From an uncultured Pelagibacteraceae bacterium (GTDB lineage Bacteria; Pseudomonadota; Alphaproteobacteria; Pelagibacterales; Pelagibacteraceae), in the NCBI GenBank assembly GCA_902627805.1, contig CACOKN010000008.1, positions 1 to 46,154 on the forward strand: a stretch of 46,154 nucleotides of DNA, given 5' to 3'. This document shows, piece by piece, positions 27,690 to 36,120 of the stretch; position 1 is the first letter of the stretch, and every line of letters begins with the position of its first letter. Position numbers and translations under genes: made by a program. The notes beneath the pieces are model-generated. The model did no database searches, was not told where the DNA came from, and saw nothing but the letters and a program-made list of their open reading frames with translations.

Positions 27690-28944
27690 AAAAATAGGCT
27701 TAGTTGATTGTAATTCTTTCTATGTTTCATGTGAAAGATTATTCAATCCAAGAATAAGAAAAAAACCTGTAGTTGTACTATCAAATAATGATGGTTGTAT
27801 TATTTCTAGATCCAATGAAGCAAAAGCTTTGGGGATCAAAATGGGTGAACCTTATTTTAAAGCAAAAGATATTATTGTTAAAAACAAAGTTGAGGTTTTT
27901 TCGTCAAATTATTCTTTATATGGCGATTTGTCTAGAAGAGTAATGAGAACACTTAAAAGATTTAATACTGAAATAGAAGTGTATTCTATCGATGAAGCAT
28001 TTATAGATTTATCCAATTTTCCAGACTCTGAAGTTGAAAAAGTTGGTAGAGAAATTAGAGAAACAGTTTTGCAATGGACTGGTATTCCAACCAGTATCGG
28101 TATTGCCAAAACTAAAACTTTGAGTAAAGTTGCAAATCATATTGCAAAGAAAAAACAATCAGGTGTTACTAGTTTAATTGGAATAGAAAATTTAGACCCT
28201 ATTTTAGAAAAAGTTGAAATCAATGATGTATGGGGTGTTGGTAGGCAGCTAACAAAATTCTATCAAAAAAATGGCATCTATAATGCTAAGCAACTTAAGA
28301 ATAAATCTAATACATGGATTAAAAAATGCTCTAATGTTTTAAGCTCTAGAACTGCAATGGAACTTAGGGGAATACCTTGTATAAATTTAGAAACTACCCA
28401 AACTAAAAGAAAGAGCTGTGTAGTTTCAAGATCATTTGGTAAAAGAATTGAAAAATTTCAAGAACTAAAAGAAGCAGTTGCCAACTATTGTTTAAATGCA
28501 TCAGAAAAAATAAGATCAGAATCTTTAGTTGCAAAAGCAATTACAGTTTTTGTTCGAACCAGTCCTTTTCAAAGGGACTATGGTTATTATTCAAATGCTA
28601 AAACCATTGATTTTCCTATTGCAACAAACAATAGTATTGAAACTGTTAAGACTGCAATTGTGATACTAGAAAGTATATTCAAAAATGGTTATCGTTATCA
28701 AAAAGCAGGTGTGATGCTGACAGGATTACGTAATGATGATGGCAGAAAAAATCTATTTTCATCTGAAAAAGATGAAAAAATAAAAAGTTTAATGCAATCA
28801 ATTGATAATACTAATTATAGATATGGAAGATCAACTTTAAGTCTTGCAAGTGCTGGGGTTCACAAAAAATGGAATATGCGAAGACAATATTCTTCTAAAA
28901 TAGATACAGCTGATTTTTATTGTCTACCAAAGATAAGAGCTTAA
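27667..28944 (+). CDS. umuC: UmuC-like Y-family DNA polymerase
   Basis: Catalytic subunit of translesion polymerase V. 425 residues, the family length. Metal-binding residues are D14 (LVDCNSFYVSCERLF) and D109-E110 (YSIDEAFIDL); a thumb/HhH region follows near residue 190 and a UmuC-type C-terminal domain ends the protein. The ATG lies inside the end of umuD in another frame. Its stop is 3 bases from the end of the convergent lyase-fold gene. Confidence 0.96.
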   Translation: MSSIQRTKKIGLVDCNSFYVSCERLFNPRIRKKPVVVLSNNDGCIISRSNEAKALGIKMGEPYFKAKDIIVKNKVEVFSSNYSLYGDLSRRVMRTLKRFNTEIEVYSIDEAFIDLSNFPDSEVEKVGREIRETVLQWTGIPTSIGIAKTKTLSKVANHIAKKKQSGVTSLIGIENLDPILEKVEINDVWGVGRQLTKFYQKNGIYNAKQLKNKSNTWIKKCSNVLSSRTAMELRGIPCINLETTQTKRKSCVVSRSFGKRIEKFQELKEAVANYCLNASEKIRSESLVAKAITVFVRTSPFQRDYGYYSNAKTIDFPIATNNSIETVKTAIVILESIFKNGYRYQKAGVMLTGLRNDDGRKNLFSSEKDEKIKSLMQSIDNTNYRYGRSTLSLASAGVHKKWNMRRQYSSKIDTADFYCLPKIRA

Positions 28945-28947
28945 CAA

Positions 28948-29778
28948 TTAATTTTGAATTAATTTTAAAAGTTTTTCTTTACTGCTAGTCCTAAAAAGAT
29001 TGTCATAGTAAACAACTTGTGTTGGATATTCGCCATGAACTTCATTTTTCCATCTACTAATCCAACTATGATAAATCCCAAATTTGTTAAAAAATTTTCC
29101 ACCATAACCGGTTCTTCCTTTGTAGTCGTTATAAAGAACATCATTGACATACATCTTAATAAACCCTTTGCTCGGATCTTTGGACATTTTGGTATGAAAT
29201 ATAATCGTAGTCCACTTATCTCTCATGTCATCGATTTTAAGATGTTTATATATCAGTCCTTGAGAGTCCATTCCATTTACGGCAAAATATCTAGGTTCTA
29301 AATTACCTCTTTTAACTCTAAGCATCATCCTTGGATGTCTTTGTTGATTAGTGTTTCCCCATTCATATATTTGAAAAAGAGAAGTGCTGACTGGCTCAAC
29401 AGATTTAAAGTCATTAGGTATATAAATACTTACTGATATCCACTTCTCTCCTGTATATCTTGGTTTTGCAGAATACTCACTCCTAGCTCGATCTCCTCCT
29501 CCATGTCCAACTACAGCATCTTTGCCATTATTCGTACAATCAGAATAGTCACCATCCTGATCCCTACCACAATCTCTCGGTAATAAAGTTATCTTCCAGG
29601 CTTTTTCACCTAAAGCTGGAGAGGTAACAGTTTCTCTAAATTTAGATAGCTTCTTACCTGTAGCAACACTTTTTTTCCATTGAAGGTTGGTAATTTCTTT
29701 TGCATTAACTTCTTTTGATAAATCAAAACTTCCAAGAATAAAAATTATCAAAAATAAACTTACTAAAATTTCTCTCAT
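28948..29778 (-). CDS. secreted polysaccharide-lyase-fold protein
   Basis: 276 residues. There is a signal peptide of about 26 residues (ending EVNA), then a jelly-roll domain resembling the heparin-lyase/glucuronan-lyase type (Polysacc_lyase). Visible marks are GGDRARSEYS near residue 95, WISVSIYIPNDF, and KFGIYHSWISRW near the C-terminus. It would cleave a uronic-acid-containing glycan in the periplasm or outside the cell, but activity is inferred from the fold family. It lies 9 bases after ppc, at the end of a run that starts with two glycosyltransferases. Confidence 0.7.
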   Translation of the reverse strand: MREILVSLFLIIFILGSFDLSKEVNAKEITNLQWKKSVATGKKLSKFRETVTSPALGEKAWKITLLPRDCGRDQDGDYSDCTNNGKDAVVGHGGGDRARSEYSAKPRYTGEKWISVSIYIPNDFKSVEPVSTSLFQIYEWGNTNQQRHPRMMLRVKRGNLEPRYFAVNGMDSQGLIYKHLKIDDMRDKWTTIIFHTKMSKDPSKGFIKMYVNDVLYNDYKGRTGYGGKFFNKFGIYHSWISRWKNEVHGEYPTQVVYYDNLFRTSSKEKLLKLIQN

Positions 29779-29787
29779 AATTTATAA

Positions 29788-32475
29788 TTACCCTGTATTT
29801 TTCATTGCTGCAGAAATTCCAGCTATAGAAGTCAATAAAGCATCATTTAAATATTCTGCATCTCTTTTGTTTCTATTTTTTTTGAGTTTGTAGATTACTA
29901 TTGGCTGTGTGATATTTAAAACTTCTGAATAAATATTTCTTACTAAAACTGACGACCTAAATTCTTTTCTTACTTTGAGAATTTCTTTGGGTGTTATCTT
30001 TTTATTTAATTTTTGAATTGTTTCAAATTGAAATCTTAATTTTTTTCCCACTCTTTGAAGTTTTTGATCAGCAAGAAATTCTTCGTAAATTATTGATATC
30101 TTGGGATCAGCTTTTGAAATCACCATATCGAGCATATCAAGCATAGAATTAAAAAAAGGCCAATTTTTTTCCATGTCGTATAGAGTTTTTCTAAATTTCT
30201 TAATGTAAGAGTATCTTAAAGCTTCTGCACTTCCTAACCAGGCAGGAAGCATTAGTCTTATTTGTGTCCATGCAAAAACCCAAGGGATTGCTCTTAAACT
30301 TTTAATGTTATCAACATTTTTTCTTTTTGAGGGTCTTGAACCAATTGATAGTTTACCAAGTGCCTTATGAGGCGTAACAGTTTTAAAATACTTTATAAAA
30401 TCTGAACTTTGATTAATATTTTTTCGATAAGAATTTTTTGAAATATCTGACATTTTTTCAATTAAACTTCTCCAATTATTTTTTGGAATAGGTGGAGGAT
30501 TTAATGTTGCTTCAGTGACTGCACCAATATAACTACATAAGTTATAATTAGCTAAAGGTTCATAACCATACTTTTGTTGAATTACCTCTCCTTGATCAGT
30601 AATTCTAATTTTGCCATTTACTGAATTTGGAGGCTGAGATCTTAATGTAGCTTGTATTGGTCCCCCACCTCTTCCGGCTGATCCACCTCTGCCATGAAAA
30701 AAAGTTATTTTAATTTTATATTTTTTTGCTAATTTTACAATTTCCTCTTGAGCTTTATACTGATGCCAACTAGCACAAATTTTTCCAGCATCTTTACTTG
30801 AGTCTGAGTATCCAATCATAACTTCTTGCTCAAAATCTATTAATTTTCTATACCAACTTTGTGAAAATAAAGTTTCCATAATAGATTTTGCATTAATAAG
30901 ATCATCTAATGTCTCAAACAATGGAACTACTCTAAGCTTGTTTTTTATATTGGCCTCTTTTTGCAAAAATGAGATGGATAAAATATCTGAAGCAAATGTT
31001 GTCATAGAAATTACATAAGCACCTAAACATTCTGATGGCTCTTGAGACAAAGCTTTAAAAGTTGACCAGACTTCTTTATTTTCTTTATTTTTAAATTGAA
31101 AATTCTTTATTCTATTTGTCTTAGATTTAATTTGTAATTTCAAAAAATTTAATTTTTGCTTTTCGCTAAATTTTACATAATCTTTATTAAACTTACCCCT
31201 AACAAATTCAGCTATTAATTGGCTATGTCTTGAAGACTCTTGTCTAATGTCTAATCTTGCAAGGTTAATTCCAAAACATTTAGCCCTTCTCATTAAATCT
31301 AATAAATCTCCACTTGCTATATTTTCATTTTGATTTTGTTCTAAGGATTCTCTAACAACTCTAAGGGGTTTTAATATTTCTTCTCTGGAGCTTAATAATT
31401 GATTTTGGTCTAATGGCTTTTTATGAACCAAATGTTGTTCTATTAATCGATGAGTAATCCTCATTTTGTCTCTTAAGGGTCTCAAAAAAACTCTATAAGG
31501 TTCAAAAGATTTACCAACTTTTTTCAAAATTTTTTTTGAACACTTTTTCATAGAATAGGATCTTATTATTTTAGTAAGCGCCTTTTCATATAATTTTGCC
31601 GCTTCCCATCTAGATAATAAAATTACTTCTCTAGTAACTTTTGCTGTAACATTAGGGTTTCCATCACGATCACCTCCCATCCATGACCCAAACACAATTG
31701 GGTTAAAATTTTTTGGCAAACGCTTACCCATATTTTTTACAAATATCGAGTTTAACTTTCTATAAACTTTTGGAATAGTATCCCACAAACTATCTTCAAT
31801 TATCGCAAGTCCCCATCGCGCTTCATCATAAGGTGAAGGTTTAAATCTTTTTAAATCATCAGTGTTCCAAATAATTGTCAATTCATTATAAAGTTTTTTA
31901 TCAAGATTTTTTAATTGCAAAGAATTATTTTTAAATAACTCTCTCTCCTCAAGAATCTCAATAATGCTGTGATATTTCTGTATCAGGGTTCTTCTTTTTA
32001 CTTCTGTGGGATGAGCTGTTAAAACTATACCAATATCTAAATTTTTTGCTAAATTGTATATTTTGTTGTTTGGGATATTCTTTTTTTTGAACAAATTTTC
32101 AAAAATTTCCTCTATAAAAATATTTGTTTTATGTATTTTTTGTTTTTTATTTTCATATTCATTCAAGCTTCTTGAAGTATCTACTAACTCAGCTAAATTA
32201 ATAAAATTCATAAAATGTGAAAATGCTCTAGTTAGTTTAAATGTATTATTTGGACTAAGATTTTTAATAGCATTTATAACTTTCTTGTTAGATTTTTTGT
32301 GATTTTGACCTGATGTGTTAGATTTTGATAATTTTCTAATTTTTTCTACTAAATCAAAAAACTTTTGACCTTCTTGTATTTTAATGACTTTACCTAGAAC
32401 ATTGCCCAGATATCTTACATCTTCTCTAAAAAGTTTTGTCGGTATTCTCTCATAATAAAGATCTTTTTTTTTCAT
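29788..32475 (-). CDS. ppc: phosphoenolpyruvate carboxylase
   Basis: Anaplerotic fixation of bicarbonate on PEP to give oxaloacetate. 895 residues. Catalytic His is H155 in VLTAHPTEVKRRT; the Gly-rich loop FHGRGGSAGRGGGP lies near residue 590; the GSWMGGDRDGNPNVT segment and the C-terminal ISAAMKNTG end are typical. The start overlaps the GT2 gene by 4 bases. It offers a carbon entry to the TCA cycle together with icd and fumC in the same window. Confidence 0.97.
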   Translation of the reverse strand: MKKKDLYYERIPTKLFREDVRYLGNVLGKVIKIQEGQKFFDLVEKIRKLSKSNTSGQNHKKSNKKVINAIKNLSPNNTFKLTRAFSHFMNFINLAELVDTSRSLNEYENKKQKIHKTNIFIEEIFENLFKKKNIPNNKIYNLAKNLDIGIVLTAHPTEVKRRTLIQKYHSIIEILEERELFKNNSLQLKNLDKKLYNELTIIWNTDDLKRFKPSPYDEARWGLAIIEDSLWDTIPKVYRKLNSIFVKNMGKRLPKNFNPIVFGSWMGGDRDGNPNVTAKVTREVILLSRWEAAKLYEKALTKIIRSYSMKKCSKKILKKVGKSFEPYRVFLRPLRDKMRITHRLIEQHLVHKKPLDQNQLLSSREEILKPLRVVRESLEQNQNENIASGDLLDLMRRAKCFGINLARLDIRQESSRHSQLIAEFVRGKFNKDYVKFSEKQKLNFLKLQIKSKTNRIKNFQFKNKENKEVWSTFKALSQEPSECLGAYVISMTTFASDILSISFLQKEANIKNKLRVVPLFETLDDLINAKSIMETLFSQSWYRKLIDFEQEVMIGYSDSSKDAGKICASWHQYKAQEEIVKLAKKYKIKITFFHGRGGSAGRGGGPIQATLRSQPPNSVNGKIRITDQGEVIQQKYGYEPLANYNLCSYIGAVTEATLNPPPIPKNNWRSLIEKMSDISKNSYRKNINQSSDFIKYFKTVTPHKALGKLSIGSRPSKRKNVDNIKSLRAIPWVFAWTQIRLMLPAWLGSAEALRYSYIKKFRKTLYDMEKNWPFFNSMLDMLDMVISKADPKISIIYEEFLADQKLQRVGKKLRFQFETIQKLNKKITPKEILKVRKEFRSSVLVRNIYSEVLNITQPIVIYKLKKNRNKRDAEYLNDALLTSIAGISAAMKNTG

Positions 32476-33341
32476 TTGATCTTAACAATATCCTTTATTT
32501 GAATTAAAGAGTCTTTAAATTCATCTAAATTTTCTCTCAATGATAAATTAGAAATTGAGTAAACAGTTATCAATAAAAATACCAAAGGCAATGCTGTTAC
32601 CACTGATGCATTACTTTTGATAAGTAAAATATATAAGATAATAAATAAAGCTGAACGAATTAAAAATATTTTTCTAAAGACACTCATTATTGATAGTGAG
32701 TGTTTAATCAAATTTAAAAAACTCATTTTTGATGGTCCAAAATATCTACTGCCTCTAGTAGATGGCATTGGAAATAAATTCTTTTCAATTTTTTTTAATG
32801 ATCCTGAAAAACTATTCCATGTAGCTTTTTCTTTAACCATTTTTTCAACTGTGCTTTTTGGCAAGCATGTATAGTTTCCAAATTTAATTGATTTACCAGT
32901 AAAAGTTAGTGTGATTAATTTGTGCAATTGATAACAAATTTTAAAAAATAATTTTTCTGATCTTTTCACTCTTTCACCAACTATTGGATTATTATTTGAA
33001 TTGTCAATTTGGTTGATAAATTCTTTAATTTCTTCTGGCCTGTCCTCTCCATCTCCATCCATTGGAATTACATAATCAAAGTCTTCTTTTTCAAAGATAT
33101 ATTTCAATCCAGTTGCAATACATCTAGCGTGACCTTGATTAATTTTCATATTTAGAATTTTAATTGAATGAAGATTTTTAAAATCTTTTTGCTCTTCCAG
33201 ACGATCATGTGTTGAAGCATCATTAACAATAATCACAGAGATTTCGTGGTCCAAATCTGAAATATTATTTTCAATTTCATCCAACAATTTAGAAGCTGAT
33301 TGCCAGTCATTATAAATAGGTACTAAAATTTTAATTTTCAT
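32472..33341 (-). CDS. glycosyltransferase family 2 with C-terminal membrane helices
   Basis: 289 residues. The GT-A domain carries VPIYNDWQSA, VIIVNDASTHD and the metal-binding VIPMDGDGEDRPEEI. Two hydrophobic helices end the protein (about residues 225-270), as in polyprenyl-phosphate sugar transferases (DPM1/GtrB-like). It likely charges a lipid carrier that the adjacent GT39-like membrane enzyme could use. It starts 7 bases after that gene and overlaps ppc by 4 bases. Confidence 0.85.
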   Translation of the reverse strand: MKIKILVPIYNDWQSASKLLDEIENNISDLDHEISVIIVNDASTHDRLEEQKDFKNLHSIKILNMKINQGHARCIATGLKYIFEKEDFDYVIPMDGDGEDRPEEIKEFINQIDNSNNNPIVGERVKRSEKLFFKICYQLHKLITLTFTGKSIKFGNYTCLPKSTVEKMVKEKATWNSFSGSLKKIEKNLFPMPSTRGSRYFGPSKMSFLNLIKHSLSIMSVFRKIFLIRSALFIILYILLIKSNASVVTALPLVFLLITVYSISNLSLRENLDEFKDSLIQIKDIVKIK

Positions 33342-33348
33342 TCAAAAA

Positions 33349-34671
33349 TTAATATCTTCCCAAACAAATATCACCTACACAAATAAATTGTGATGAATTA
33401 TTGAGTATCTCTTTATTATTAAATCCCTCCCACTTTGGTCTAGATTTTAAGTGATATGAGAGGTTCCCGGCTTTCCACTCATCTCCAGTTACAAATTGAA
33501 TTTCTTTATCAAAATCTTGATCCCAAACATATTGAATTTTCATTGCAATTTCTTTTCCAGGATAATCCGTTCTTTTATCTGACTGCGATATTGAAACATA
33601 AGAGTAAAGAATGGGAGATAGAAAAAATAGAAAAAGAAATCCATAAAGAAATAAATTTATTTTTTTTGAATCAATTTGTGATTTTAGAAGATATAAAAAT
33701 AACACTCCAAAAAATAAATAAAAAGGCGTCATCCACATTGTTCTAATTTTTGAACCTGTAATCAATGATGTCAGAAACATTAAGACGATCGGCATAAAGT
33801 TAATAAATATTAGAAACATCAATTTTTTATCTTTTATATTTAGCTTAAATTTTATCTTTTTAGTGAGTAACCAAATCAAAAAGAAAAAAGGAACCAGTAT
33901 TCCAATTTGTTTTAATAAAAATAATATAGGATTACTAATGTGATCTAAAATACCAGAATCCTCTAATCCTGTTCGATTTAATCCATACGTTACAGTTATA
34001 AAATCATTGTTAAAGAGCCAAATTAAATGAGGAACTAATAAAACTATGAAGACCTCAATTGTTATCAAATATTTAAAATCAAATTTTTTAGTTTTTTTAA
34101 AAAAAATTAAATAAATAAACAATAAATCTATTGATACCAAAAGGTAGATAAACAAATATTTAGATAAAAAACCAACCGCACCAAATAATCCAACTAGAAA
34201 ACAATCTAAAAATTTTATTTCCTGTGACGAATAAATTTTCCATGAATAATAAACGACTAATGACCAAAACGGTAACTGGCAAATATTTACATTAAATTCA
34301 GGAGTGGTGAAATTATAGTAATAGATAGAAACTAATAATAAAACAGAAATTAAACTTAATTTTAAATCTCTGAAAATTTCAAAAGCAAATTTAAATACGT
34401 AATAAAAAGCTATTATCACAAATATTTGACTTAATAAATAATAAACCCAATCTTGAGAACCAAAGATTTGAAAAAATACTTCAGGAAAAAAAGCACTCAT
34501 GGGTGGATGTTTGTTAAAACCCCAATCTAAATTACTTCCCCACGCTAAAGCTTCAATTGTGTCTAGTGGTAAATTTTTATTTGTTAATGAGGGAATCAGT
34601 GTCCAAATTATCAAATGCGATAATGCAAAAATAAAAAATATATTATTAATATTTCTATTTAAGACATTCAT
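33349..34671 (-). CDS. PMT/ArnT-like membrane glycosyltransferase
   Basis: 440 residues from the chosen ATG (MNVLNRN), with about 11 hydrophobic helices. The first periplasmic loop carries the acidic pair region LPLDTIEALAWG and WGFNKHPPMSAFF, characteristic of GT39/GT83-type enzymes that use polyprenyl-phosphate sugars. The short soluble C-terminus contains three cysteines in its last 20 residues region (ICVGDICLG). An ATG 36 bases upstream is in frame but adds a poor extension. The acceptor (lipid A, protein or glycan) is unknown. Confidence 0.75.
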   Translation of the reverse strand: MNVLNRNINNIFFIFALSHLIIWTLIPSLTNKNLPLDTIEALAWGSNLDWGFNKHPPMSAFFPEVFFQIFGSQDWVYYLLSQIFVIIAFYYVFKFAFEIFRDLKLSLISVLLLVSIYYYNFTTPEFNVNICQLPFWSLVVYYSWKIYSSQEIKFLDCFLVGLFGAVGFLSKYLFIYLLVSIDLLFIYLIFFKKTKKFDFKYLITIEVFIVLLVPHLIWLFNNDFITVTYGLNRTGLEDSGILDHISNPILFLLKQIGILVPFFFLIWLLTKKIKFKLNIKDKKLMFLIFINFMPIVLMFLTSLITGSKIRTMWMTPFYLFFGVLFLYLLKSQIDSKKINLFLYGFLFLFFLSPILYSYVSISQSDKRTDYPGKEIAMKIQYVWDQDFDKEIQFVTGDEWKAGNLSYHLKSRPKWEGFNNKEILNNSSQFICVGDICLGRY

Positions 34672-34700
34672 AAGTAAATATTTACAATAATTAACGTTGC

Positions 34701-34728
34701 TTGACACCCCTATTTTGCTGAATATACT
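34701..34728 (+). promoter_or_regulatory. strong promoter of the dksA-like gene
   Basis: A perfect -35 TTGACA (34701-34706), a 16-base spacer and TATACT (34723-34728). It is the best match to the vegetative consensus seen in the window. The start should be near 34735, leaving a leader of about 15 bases before ATG 34750. Confidence 0.8.
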
Positions 34729-34749
34729 CCGTCGAATTCAAATTGAAAG

Positions 34750-35274
34750 ATGCCTAAAACTAGTAAAGTTAAAAAAAAGGTTACTAAAGCTAAAGCTAAA
34801 ACTGTAACTAAAGCAAAACCTAAGACAGTTAGCAAACCAAAAGAAATTAGCAAAGGACCTATTAAAATTTCTAAAACATATACCCCAAAAGAAACTGAAA
34901 AATATATGTGCGAAAAACATAAGGTTTTCTTTAGGATGAAACTACAAGAATGGAAAAAAGAGCTGGTTAGAGCAAATAATGAAGCTCTGTATAACGGCAG
35001 TATGGATGATAACAGTATTTCAGCTGACATTGTCGATCAAGCAAGTTCATATACGGATAAAAATGTTGAAATGAAAGCAATCAATAGACAAATCAAACTG
35101 ATTTCAGAAATTGATAAAGCTTTAGCTAGAATAAGAGAGGATACTTATGGATTTTGTCTAGACACGGCAGAGCCAATTGGGTTAAAAAGGCTTATGGCAA
35201 GACCTGTTGCAAAATATACAATAGCAGCTCAAGAAAAACATGAAAAGGATGAAAAGGTTCATGCCGACGACTAA
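34750..35274 (+). CDS. dksA: DksA/TraR-family transcription regulator with Lys-rich N-terminal tail
   Basis: 174 residues. Residues 1-45 are a Lys/Ala/Thr/Val-rich tail of KAKAKTVTK-like repeats. Residues 50-130 form the coiled coil with the tip motif DQAS (D96, A98; E. coli D74, A76). Residues 134-165 are the zinc-finger-like end (YGFCLDTAEPIGLKRLMARP). Only one of the four zinc cysteines remains (C136); the second pair reads TIAA. It is thus a cysteine-poor, probably zinc-independent DksA as seen in alphaproteobacteria. It would bind RNA polymerase and act with ppGpp. Strong consensus promoter upstream. Confidence 0.9.
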   Translation: MPKTSKVKKKVTKAKAKTVTKAKPKTVSKPKEISKGPIKISKTYTPKETEKYMCEKHKVFFRMKLQEWKKELVRANNEALYNGSMDDNSISADIVDQASSYTDKNVEMKAINRQIKLISEIDKALARIREDTYGFCLDTAEPIGLKRLMARPVAKYTIAAQEKHEKDEKVHADD

Positions 35275-35392
35275 AAAAAAGAAAAGCAAAAAAGTTCATA
35301 ACCCAATTACTTATAATTTTACTAAAAAATATATTTACTATTATTATGGTTTTTTTTGGGTTCTGTTATTATTATTCGTATTCATTAATTAA
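35261..35392 (+). CDS. 43-residue small membrane protein
   Basis: Starts inside the end of dksA in another frame (ATG 35261, 14-base overlap). It encodes MPTTKKKKSKKVHNPITY, then an aromatic patch and one hydrophobic helix (FFWVLLLLFVFI) before the stop at 35390-35392: a basic cytoplasmic start and a single membrane anchor. Short but well placed, with overlap coupling typical of this genome. Function unknown. Confidence 0.5.
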   Translation: MPTTKKKKSKKVHNPITYNFTKKYIYYYYGFFWVLLLLFVFIN

Positions 35393-35497
35393 ATGAACCA
35401 AAAATTAATTTTAATAATCATTGCAATCTTAGCTATAGAACTATCTGGTCATGGAATTTTTATGTCACTATTTAGATTAATTGGCTCAATGAACTAG
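35393..35497 (+). CDS. 34-residue small membrane protein
   Basis: ATG follows the previous stop directly (TAAATG). The product is one hydrophobic helix (KLILIIIAILAIELSG) plus a short tail ending FRLIGSMN. Its stop overlaps the end of the convergent GST gene by 4 bases, the same packing seen between confirmed genes. The two micro-ORFs fill the whole 219-base gap between dksA and the GST gene. Function unknown. Confidence 0.45.
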   Translation: MNQKLILIIIAILAIELSGHGIFMSLFRLIGSMN

Positions 35498-36120
35498 GGT
35501 TTCGGTGGAACTTCATCTTTATTCATAAATTTAAAGCCCTTCTTCACTGCTTCTCTTTCAGATATCTCATTATACCATCTGGTAAGATTTTTATAATTTT
35601 TTAGACCAATGTCATGCCACTCATGTCGTGCTATCCAAGGAAAAGTTCCAATGTCGGCAATAGTATAGTTTTCTCCAGCAAGAAATCTTACTTTAGATAA
35701 TCTTTCATCTAATTCTTCATATATTCTTTTGGATATTTTAAAATATCTCTCTTCACCATACTGACTTTTACCTGGATTGTAATGATGAAATTGGTGATGT
35801 TGTCCAAACATAGGTCCGACATAACCTATCTGCGCCATCAGCCATTGGTTTATCTCTAATCGATCTTTTACATCATAAAACTTTCCACTTTGCTCTGCCA
35901 GGTAGATTAATATTGCCCCTGACTCAAAAATATTCTTATTATTATCCTGATCAACCATAACTGGTATTTTACTAAATGGACTTATTTTTTTAAATTCAGG
36001 TTTAAATTGATCACTTTTGTTGAGATCAATATAAACAACTTTATATTCATATCTAATCTCTTCAAGCATGATGCTTATTTTTTTTCCGTTAGGAGTATTA
36101 GCAGAGTAAAGTTTAATCAC
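35494..36120 (-). CDS. glutathione S-transferase family protein (YghU/YfcG-like)
   Basis: 208 residues. The N-terminal thioredoxin-like domain begins MIKLYSANTPNGKKISIMLEE with the Thr-Pro-Asn context of Nu-class enzymes that act as disulfide reductases, and it has SPFSKIPVMVD and the glutathione-binding ESGAILIYLAE. The C-terminal helical domain carries AGENYTIADIGTFPW. It overlaps the FNR gene by 8 bases and so belongs to the ferredoxin-FNR-GST run. Confidence 0.92.
   Translation of the reverse strand: MIKLYSANTPNGKKISIMLEEIRYEYKVVYIDLNKSDQFKPEFKKISPFSKIPVMVDQDNNKNIFESGAILIYLAEQSGKFYDVKDRLEINQWLMAQIGYVGPMFGQHHQFHHYNPGKSQYGEERYFKISKRIYEELDERLSKVRFLAGENYTIADIGTFPWIARHEWHDIGLKNYKNLTRWYNEISEREAVKKGFKFMNKDEVPPKP

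Noticed and set aside
34710..35030. 106-codon open frame antisense to the dksA-like gene
   Set aside because: Its Leu/Phe/Ala repeats are the reverse complement of the Lys/Ala-rich tail of the DksA-like protein, so it is a by-product of that repeat.
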